DNA of 10,412 bases from Oscillospiraceae bacterium (GTDB taxonomy: Bacteria > Bacillota_A > Clostridia > Oscillospirales > Ruminococcaceae), in the NCBI GenBank assembly GCA_017848205.1, contig JAGDDO010000329.1, positions 1 through 10,412 on the forward strand. Direction: 5' to 3'. Under the pieces are notes generated by a model. The model worked only from the letters and a program-made list of their open reading frames with translations, had not been told where the DNA came from and ran no database searches. The position numbers and the translations under genes were made by a program. Below, in pieces: positions 5,959-10,412 of the stretch. The number at the start of each line of letters is the position of its first letter. The first letter of the stretch is position 1.

Positions 5959-7239
5959 TTATTTTTCAAGAAGCTTTTCTGCAGAAGCAAGCTTTATGCA
6001 GATGCAGAAGAGTTCCATAGCCTTTGTAAGTTCTTCAACTGTCGGGTATGAAGGAGCGATTCTGATGTTGCTGTCATCAGGATCTTTGCCGTAAGGATAA
6101 GTAGCGCCTGCACCTGTGAGTACAACGCCTGCTTCCTTGCAGAGTGAAACGATTCTCTTTGCACAGCCCATCATTGCATCGAATGAGATGAAGTAACCGC
6201 CTTCAGCATTGTGCCATGAAGCGATACCCAGTGGTGCGATGTTCTTTTCGAGCTGGTCGATAACAACAGCGAACTTAGGAGCAATGATGTTCTTGTGAAG
6301 CTTCATGTGGTTCTTAAGGCCTTCAGCGTTCTTGAAGAACCTGATGTGACGGAGCTGGTTGATCTTGTCGAAACCGATCGTTGAAACTCCGAGGCCCTTC
6401 TTGATGTATTCTACGTTTTCAACGCTTGCTGCGAGAACTGCAACGCCGGCACCAGGGAATGATACCTTTGAAGTTGACATGAATTCGTAAACCATGTTTT
6501 CTGTGCCGTTCTTCTTGCATTCGTCGAAGATGTTGAGTATGCACTTAGGTGAGTCTGTGAGGTGGTGGATGCAGTATGCGTTGTCCCAGAAAATTCTGAA
6601 GTCTTCTGCCTTAGGCTTTAATGCTGCAAATCTCTTTACCACTTCGTCTGAGTAGCTTACGCCTGTAGGATTTGAGTACTGAGGAACACACCAGATACCC
6701 TTTATGGAAGCGTCTTCTGAAACGAGCTTTTCCACCATGTCCATGTCAGGGCCGTTTTCATCTGTAGGGATGTTGATCATTTCGATACCGTAGTACTGTG
6801 TGATACCGAAGTGTCTGTCGTAACCAGGTACAGGGCAGAGGAACTTGACCTTGTCAAGCTTTGACCAAGGTGTGCTTCCGAGAAGTCCGTGTGTCCATGC
6901 TCTTGTAATTGTATCGAACATGATTGCGAGGCTTGAGTTGCCGTATACGATGATGTTTTCAGGCTTTACACCGAGAACGTCAGCAAACATCTGCTTTGCT
7001 TCCGGAATACCGTCGAGTACGCCGTAGTTTCTGCAGTCAAGTCCCTTTTCCGTTGAAAGTGTATCGTCAGCTGAAAGAACGTTTAACATCGGCATTGTGA
7101 GATCAAGCTGTGCCGGAGCAGGCTTTCCTCTTGACATATCAAGGCGAAGACCCTGGCTCTTGAAATCAAGGTACTGTTTTTCAGTCTCGTTCTTAAAAGC
7201 TAAAAGTTCTTCATGTGTCATTTCGCTTAATTTTTTCAT
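5959..7239 (-). CDS. aspT: Class Ic aspartate aminotransferase (PLP-dependent, AspT-like)
   Basis: This 426-residue fold-type I aminotransferase most resembles the Ic subgroup typified by Corynebacterium AspT, which has the same length. It should interconvert aspartate/2-oxoglutarate and oxaloacetate/glutamate using pyridoxal phosphate. Visible marks are DMSRGKPAPAQLD at 34-46, PVPGYDRHF at 136-144, NPTG at 190-193, DNAY at 219-222, the Schiff-base lysine K258 in STSKVSFPGAG, and the substrate-carboxylate arginine R393 in SNIRIAPSYP. The start at 7239 has GGGAGG eight bases upstream; a nine-residue in-frame extension to 7266 would include that ribosome site and is rejected. The gene is a single unit with its own promoter, a leader hairpin and a terminator. 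Substrate preference (aspartate versus another amino acid) is inferred from family resemblance. Confidence 0.9.
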   Translation of the reverse strand: MKKLSEMTHEELLAFKNETEKQYLDFKSQGLRLDMSRGKPAPAQLDLTMPMLNVLSADDTLSTEKGLDCRNYGVLDGIPEAKQMFADVLGVKPENIIVYGNSSLAIMFDTITRAWTHGLLGSTPWSKLDKVKFLCPVPGYDRHFGITQYYGIEMINIPTDENGPDMDMVEKLVSEDASIKGIWCVPQYSNPTGVSYSDEVVKRFAALKPKAEDFRIFWDNAYCIHHLTDSPKCILNIFDECKKNGTENMVYEFMSTSKVSFPGAGVAVLAASVENVEYIKKGLGVSTIGFDKINQLRHIRFFKNAEGLKNHMKLHKNIIAPKFAVVIDQLEKNIAPLGIASWHNAEGGYFISFDAMMGCAKRIVSLCKEAGVVLTGAGATYPYGKDPDDSNIRIAPSYPTVEELTKAMELFCICIKLASAEKLLEK

Positions 7240-7278
7240 TAAAAAGTCCTCCCAGTAAGGTTTCATTTATAGTTCTTG

Positions 7279-7292
7279 CCGGCACACGCCGG
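7279..7292 (-). promoter_or_regulatory. Leader hairpin of the aminotransferase mRNA
   Basis: CCGGC-ACAC-GCCGG is a perfect five-base GC stem with a four-base loop, placed within the first 20 bases of the predicted transcript (start near 7299). No T run follows, so it is not a terminator. It may stabilise the 5' end of the mRNA; any regulatory use is a guess. Confidence 0.5.
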
Positions 7293-7305
7293 ACGCCTAA
7301 TATAT

Positions 7306-7334
7306 ATCATAGTACAAATCGATAAAAAATGCAA
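7306..7334 (-). promoter_or_regulatory. Promoter of the aminotransferase gene
   Basis: On the minus strand TTGCAT (7329-7334), a 17-base spacer and TATGAT (7306-7311) precede the gene, giving a leader of about 60 bases. The region 7335-7478 above it is AT-rich and shows no gene, no convincing terminator for the FkbM gene and no other site that I can support. Confidence 0.65.
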
Positions 7335-7478
7335 GTGATTTCTTTTATTCCTGCAAAAATTCTTTATCTTTCAATAATTACAGATGTTTTTTAGACGGCG
7401 CAGTTATTGATTATTCATAAAGAAATACTTCTTTTTCCATCACTTTCATTTAATTACTGTTTTGAAATTTTTATAAGT

Positions 7479-8537
7479 TCATATTGCATAGAGATTTGTT
7501 TCCCATGCAGGAATGTACGGCTGATGCCTTATGTAGAGCTTATAGTCCGGATGAAGGTCCAGAACTTTCAGCGGAAGATAGAAAATGTCCCTGTTTCTGT
7601 GGTAAAGTGAGATCATGAGCTTCGGTCTGAAAGTCTTAATTGTGTTCACCGCTCCGTTTATCGCCTCGTCCTCGGCTCCCTCAACATCCATTTTGATTAT
7701 ATCTGCCCTGCCGCCTGCAAGAATGCTGTCAACCGAACGTGCTTCCTTCGGCTTTCCGGCAATGCTTACAGCAGACTGTCTGCCTGAACGGTCAGCAAAC
7801 ATAAGTTCAGTGTCCTTTTCCCAGACTGCGCAGTTGAAGATTTCAACATTCTCCATGCCTTCCGTTGAAACTGTAAGCTTTTTAAAATTTCTTCTGTCCG
7901 GCTCGAGAGCATATATCTTTTCGTATTTTCCGTCCGTGTATTCAAGAAGCTCGGCTATGGTATCACCGGTATAGGCACCCAGATCGACGTATACCTCTTT
8001 TCCGGTCGGACGGATTATGTCAGTGTACACTTCGCTTTTCGGCGTTGTCACACCCTTAAGATATTCAGTTTTTCCGCTTATTCTGAAATTGATGACATCG
8101 GCAAAGACCTTTCTTGAAAGATCGTCCGCAAGGGCGTTATAAACCTTTTCAAGCTCATCTGCATGTTCGAGACAGTATTCGTATGTAAACAGTCCGCCGC
8201 CTTCGATAGGCACGTCAGGCGCGTACAGAGTGTGTTCTGCTGCCATCCCCTCTATTTTTTCAATAAGAGAATCATATCCGGCTGCAAAGGCCAGTACAAT
8301 TACAAAGTCCTCTTCCTCAGCGCAGACTTCGGAATATTTTTTGACCTTATAGCCCTTGAAGGAATGACCTCTTACAAACTCGTCGCTTGCAAAAAAGCCC
8401 TTTATTCTGATACCGTATTCCTCAAAAACAGCCAGTATCTTATCAGCGCCGTTTCCCATACCGTAGATGTACAGAGGTCTTGTTTCCTCCTTCAGCGCCT
8501 GCCAGCATGACTTTGTTTCCGTTATAAATGAAAGCAT
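7479..8537 (-). CDS. FkbM-family SAM-dependent methyltransferase with N-terminal Rossmann-like domain
   Basis: This 352-residue protein has two parts. Residues 20-85 read as a nucleotide-binding-like fold (PLYIYGMGNGADKILAVF, then IKGFFASDE and FVIVLAFA), as often found fused to FkbM domains in anaerobes. Residues about 165-345 form the FkbM methyltransferase: SAM-binding motif I VYVDLGAYTGDT (182-193), acidic loop ALEPD (210-214), VDSI (269-272) and the diagnostic IKMDVEGAE (281-289). FkbM enzymes usually O-methylate sugars or polyketide/peptide products, but no glycosyltransferase or biosynthetic gene lies nearby, so the acceptor is unknown. No signal peptide is seen. The start has AGGAG six bases upstream. 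An intrinsic terminator ends 19 bases before the start and I find no promoter of its own, so expression may depend on read-through from the PH-domain gene. Confidence 0.88.
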   Translation of the reverse strand: MLSFITETKSCWQALKEETRPLYIYGMGNGADKILAVFEEYGIRIKGFFASDEFVRGHSFKGYKVKKYSEVCAEEEDFVIVLAFAAGYDSLIEKIEGMAAEHTLYAPDVPIEGGGLFTYEYCLEHADELEKVYNALADDLSRKVFADVINFRISGKTEYLKGVTTPKSEVYTDIIRPTGKEVYVDLGAYTGDTIAELLEYTDGKYEKIYALEPDRRNFKKLTVSTEGMENVEIFNCAVWEKDTELMFADRSGRQSAVSIAGKPKEARSVDSILAGGRADIIKMDVEGAEDEAINGAVNTIKTFRPKLMISLYHRNRDIFYLPLKVLDLHPDYKLYIRHQPYIPAWETNLYAI

Positions 8538-8556
8538 TTTATTCTCCTGTCCGCAT

Positions 8557-8583
8557 AAAAAAAGGGCGATAGTTCTATCACCC
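8557..8583 (-). terminator. Intrinsic terminator between the PH-domain gene and the FkbM gene
   Basis: On the minus strand GGGTGATA pairs with TATCGCCC (one T-G pair) around the loop GAAC, and seven T follow (plus-strand A run 8557-8563). It begins 14 bases after the PH-domain stop and ends 19 bases before the FkbM start codon. Confidence 0.85.
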
Positions 8584-8597
8584 TCTGATAAGTTTAC

Positions 8598-9008
8598 TTA
8601 TTCCTGAATTCCGTCATCGTATCCGTCGTGATCATGGTCGCAGTAATGACCACCAGGGATCATGTCTCTGCCGCGGATGCCGTACTTGTCGCGTTCCTCG
8701 TCGATCTCCTTGTCGATCATTTCAGATACTTCATACGGCTTTTTGATATGTTTTATCTCCATTTTAGGAGTATCGGTATCACGTGAGAAAACTGTAATGG
8801 TACCGCAGCCGAATAATCTTTCACCGAAAGAAAGATTAAGCTTTTTATCTGTTATCTTGTAAATGTTGATCTCATCTTCAGTGATATTGAAAAAGCCCGT
8901 GCGGCAGATTATCTTCTTGTCTGTAAGAAAATATCTTGTAAAAGATATCGGAAGTCCGAGGAAAGTTCTTTTTTTGTCTGTCCAGATATGCTCAATGTGT
9001 TTGCCCAT
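8598..9008 (-). CDS. Bacterial PH-domain protein with Asp/His-rich EF-hand-like tail
   Basis: This 136-residue protein reads as a bacterial pleckstrin-homology-like (bPH/DUF304-type) domain over residues about 18-103. It has the usual beta pattern: TRYFLTDKKIICRTGFFNI, then EDEINIYKITDKKLN, then LFGCGTITVFS, ending in a helix (PYEVSEMIDKEIDEER). After a short linker the tail DHDHDGYDDG (124-133), preceded by H121 and C123, resembles the first nine positions of a calcium-binding EF-hand loop (D-x-D-x-D-G). Position 12 is Gln, not Glu. The tail could bind Ca or a transition metal, but this is only inferred. There is no signal peptide or membrane segment. The start at 9008 has GGGGG seven bases upstream. 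It is transcribed from a perfect-consensus promoter through a structured leader and ends in a terminator. Confidence 0.83.
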   Translation of the reverse strand: MGKHIEHIWTDKKRTFLGLPISFTRYFLTDKKIICRTGFFNITEDEINIYKITDKKLNLSFGERLFGCGTITVFSRDTDTPKMEIKHIKKPYEVSEMIDKEIDEERDKYGIRGRDMIPGGHYCDHDHDGYDDGIQE

Positions 9009-9036
9009 TGTTTATCCCCCTGATAAATTTATTGTG

Positions 9037-9058
9037 AACGTCAAAATTCTTTGACGTT
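9037..9058. promoter_or_regulatory. Inverted repeat in the leader of the PH-domain gene
   Basis: AACGTCAA (9037-9044), six bases, TTGACGTT (9051-9058) is a perfect 8-6-8 inverted repeat between the predicted transcription start (about 9092) and the ribosome site. It could be a repressor operator or an mRNA hairpin. No T run follows, so it is not a terminator. Confidence 0.55.
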
Positions 9059-9070
9059 TACTTTAGAGTA

Positions 9071-9089
9071 CGCAGATTTCCTTTCTGCG
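9071..9089 (-). promoter_or_regulatory. Second leader hairpin of the PH-domain gene
   Basis: CGCAGA (9071-9076) pairs with TCTGCG (9084-9089) around a seven-base loop, just downstream of the predicted start of transcription. On the mRNA strand the loop is AAGGAAA. With the 9037-9058 repeat it gives two hairpins in an 84-base leader. Confidence 0.5.
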
Positions 9090-9098
9090 CTCACTATA

Positions 9099-9127
9099 AT
9101 TATAAAGATTTACTCATCTCTTGTCAA
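9099..9127 (-). promoter_or_regulatory. Perfect-consensus promoter of the PH-domain gene
   Basis: On the minus strand TTGACA (9122-9127), a 17-base spacer and TATAAT (9099-9104) match the sigma-A consensus at all twelve positions. It diverges from the DUF5688 promoter with 49 AT-rich bases between the two -35 boxes. Confidence 0.85.
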
Positions 9128-9176
9128 TGAGAAATAATAGCAAAGTAATTTAATGAAATTATTTTTCAGAAAATGG

Positions 9177-9205
9177 TTGACAAATATTGTTTTATGTGTT
9201 ATCAT
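9177..9205 (+). promoter_or_regulatory. Promoter of the DUF5688 gene
   Basis: TTGACA (9177-9182), a 17-base spacer ending in TGT and TATCAT (9200-9205) form an extended -10 promoter, giving a leader of about 50 bases before the start at 9262. Confidence 0.78.
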
Positions 9206-9261
9206 AAATTTACAGGGAAATAACGCCCACAACAAATTTGACATTACAAGGAGATTTTAAG

Positions 9262-10272
9262 ATGAACTGTAACGCATTTACAAACATTCTTGAGGAAAAC
9301 CTGAAGGAATCACAGGAGATCAGAGAAACACACACCGTGCTCACCATGCATCGCAAGGGAGAAAAAGCGGATCCGGGTGACACAAAAGCCGAATCATTCA
9401 TAAGGGAGACCAACATGAAATACTTCCGCATTGAATGCGATGCACTGCTCGGCGACTTTGCAGTGTTTGACATCGGAAGCAAAGAGGAACGCGGAAACGG
9501 AGCGGTTATCCTGAAGGTCGCTTCGCTGAAAAAAGTTTATGAGGAAAAGGGCTGGGACGCAGTTATCAGCGTCGTCCTCGAAAACATACGCTACGCCCAG
9601 TACATAAAAAGCTCTGCCGGCGAGGTCACGGACTCCCTCTTTTCCTACGAAAAAATCAAGGACAGGCTGATAATTCGTCCTCTTAATCTTAAGAGCAACC
9701 GGATAAAACTTGAAGGCTGCGTCTACAGAGCCTTTGAGGACATAGCTCTGGTACTGTACGCCATTGTTCTTGATGACAGGGAAAACGGTATTCTCAACAC
9801 CATAAAGGTTCCCTATACCGTTTTTGAGGAATGGGGCATTGACTTCGACGAGCTTCTGAAGATAACTATGGGCAACACGGGCACCTACGCAACGCCGAGA
9901 CTGTACACAAACATTTTCGACATAGAGCACACGCCGGACCACGAAAGCGCTTTCATGGCAAAGGAATTCAAAAACCGGAGACTTAAGCCGGACAACGTGG
10001 CACTCGTGACCACAAACCGTAAGACCAACGGAGCCATAGCGATGTTCTATCCGGGAGTGAAGGAAAAACTTGCGGAAATGTTTGACGACAGTTTCTATGT
10101 CGCATTCACGAGCATACACGAAGCTATGATACACAAGAAAGGAAGCATCGATCCGACCAGTATCAAACGCAACGTGACTGAGACCAACCGGATATTCGGT
10201 CCGGATGACACCCTGTCCGACAAGGTATTTTTCTTCGACAGAAAATCCGGCTCATTTGCCGCCGTTGTTTAA
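9262..10272 (+). CDS. DUF5688 family protein
   Basis: This 336-residue protein matches my memory of the DUF5688 family, which is common and often multi-copy in Ruminococcus and Lachnospiraceae and has no known function. Typical blocks are SYEKIKDRLIIRPLNLKSN (about 132-150), the FEDIALVLYAIVLDD stretch (about 160-174), the repeated-looking hydrophobic/aromatic segment before NTGTYATPRLY (about 205-215), ALVTTNRKTNGAIAMFYPG (about 245-263), the TSIHEAMIH segment (about 283-291) and the closing DKVFFFDR (about 321-328). There is no signal peptide or membrane span. The start at 9262 is chosen because AAGGAG lies eight bases upstream; an ATG at 9238 would lie before that site. The coding sequence uses more AAC, GAC and other C/G-ending codons than its neighbours, which may hint at a different history. 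It is a single-gene unit between a promoter and a terminator. Confidence 0.85.
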   Translation: MNCNAFTNILEENLKESQEIRETHTVLTMHRKGEKADPGDTKAESFIRETNMKYFRIECDALLGDFAVFDIGSKEERGNGAVILKVASLKKVYEEKGWDAVISVVLENIRYAQYIKSSAGEVTDSLFSYEKIKDRLIIRPLNLKSNRIKLEGCVYRAFEDIALVLYAIVLDDRENGILNTIKVPYTVFEEWGIDFDELLKITMGNTGTYATPRLYTNIFDIEHTPDHESAFMAKEFKNRRLKPDNVALVTTNRKTNGAIAMFYPGVKEKLAEMFDDSFYVAFTSIHEAMIHKKGSIDPTSIKRNVTETNRIFGPDDTLSDKVFFFDRKSGSFAAVV

Positions 10273-10293
10273 CGAACTCCGGTTTTACGTAAC

Positions 10294-10338
10294 TTTTTGA
10301 TTTTTTCTATGATATCTTTTTTTGATTTTTTATGATAT
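10294..10338. repeat. Imperfect two-copy tandem repeat, AT-rich
   Basis: TTTTTGATTTTTTCTATGAT plus two bases (10294-10315) is followed by a copy lacking two bases (10319-10338), a period of about 25 bases. It lies between the DUF5688 stop and the terminator and probably arose by slippage. Confidence 0.6.
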
Positions 10339-10343
10339 AAGAA

Positions 10344-10381
10344 AAGCCTGCGCAGCATTACTGTACGCAGGCTTGTTTTTT
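10344..10381. terminator. Intrinsic terminator after the DUF5688 gene, probably bidirectional
   Basis: AAGCCTGCG (10344-10352) pairs with CGCAGGCTT (10366-10374) around a 13-base loop and is followed by G and six T. On the minus strand it is followed by TTTCTT, so it may also serve the partial gene that ends at 10380. Confidence 0.83.
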
Positions 10382-10412
10382 ATTCCGGAAGTTCATAAAG
10401 AACTGTTTTTCC
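10380..10412 (-). CDS. Probable 3' end of a minus-strand gene running out of the window
   Basis: Reading the minus strand from the window edge gives an open frame of ten codons ending GKTVLYELPE and then TAA at 10380. It is placed directly before a hairpin that could terminate it, which is the usual layout of convergent genes here. The stretch is too short to identify the product, and the frame is only one of three possible, so this is tentative. Confidence 0.42.
   Translation of the reverse strand, partial: GKTVLYELPE

Noticed and set aside
7240..7266. Nine-residue N-terminal extension of the aminotransferase
   Set aside because: The extra codons contain the GGGAGG ribosome site for the ATG at 7239, which gives the 426-residue length usual for the family.
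7419..7434. AAAGAA/TTCTTT hairpin as terminator of the FkbM gene
   Set aside because: The stem is only six AT base pairs and lacks a following T run on the relevant strand.
8598..8660. Asp-rich tail as a cellulosomal dockerin
   Set aside because: A dockerin needs two loop-helix repeats and a secreted protein; here there is a single partial loop at the very end and no signal peptide.
9394..10134. 246-codon open frame on the minus strand opposite the DUF5688 gene
   Set aside because: It is long but has no ribosome site or promoter, its composition is Cys/Val/His-rich as expected of an antisense reading, and the opposite frame matches a known family with clear start signals.

Overview
The window reads as a low-to-moderate GC anaerobic Firmicute, most likely a Ruminococcus-type clostridium (Oscillospiraceae). 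The reasons are strong AGGAGG-type ribosome binding sites, TTGACA-N17-TATAAT promoters, many short intrinsic terminators, a ferredoxin-linked 2-oxoacid oxidoreductase and a DUF5688 protein. The species cannot be fixed from the sequence alone. I see no tRNA, rRNA, CRISPR array, transposase or integrase.

Layout. (1) 101-3076, minus strand: a complete four-gene operon porC-porD-porA-porB (gamma, delta, alpha, beta) for a pyruvate/2-oxoacid:ferredoxin oxidoreductase, with overlapping genes, one promoter and one terminator. (2) 3178-3740, plus strand: a divergently transcribed single gene for a 137-residue coiled-coil protein of unknown function. Its promoter has the same -35 and -10 hexamers and spacer length as the por promoter. 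(3) 3753-5794, minus strand: a three-gene operon made of a 55-residue basic protein, a tandem-GNAT acetyltransferase and a membrane-anchored C39-like cysteine peptidase. (4) 5818-7334, minus strand: a single gene for a class Ic aspartate aminotransferase with its own promoter, leader hairpin and terminator. (5) 7479-9127, minus strand: a bacterial PH-domain protein with an Asp/His-rich tail, then an FkbM-family methyltransferase. A terminator sits between the two and no promoter is visible for the methyltransferase. (6) 9177-10381, plus strand: a DUF5688 protein from a divergent promoter. (7) 10380-10412, minus strand: the probable last codons of a gene that runs out of the window.

How it works together. 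This is mainly core and housekeeping sequence, not an obvious mobile or defence island. The Por complex links 2-oxoacid decarboxylation (or, in reverse, reductive carboxylation) to ferredoxin. The aminotransferase interconverts oxo- and amino acids but is a separate transcription unit. The least explained parts are the small-protein/GNAT/peptidase operon, the PH-domain protein with its EF-hand-like tail and structured leader, the terminator in front of the FkbM gene, and the DUF5688 protein.
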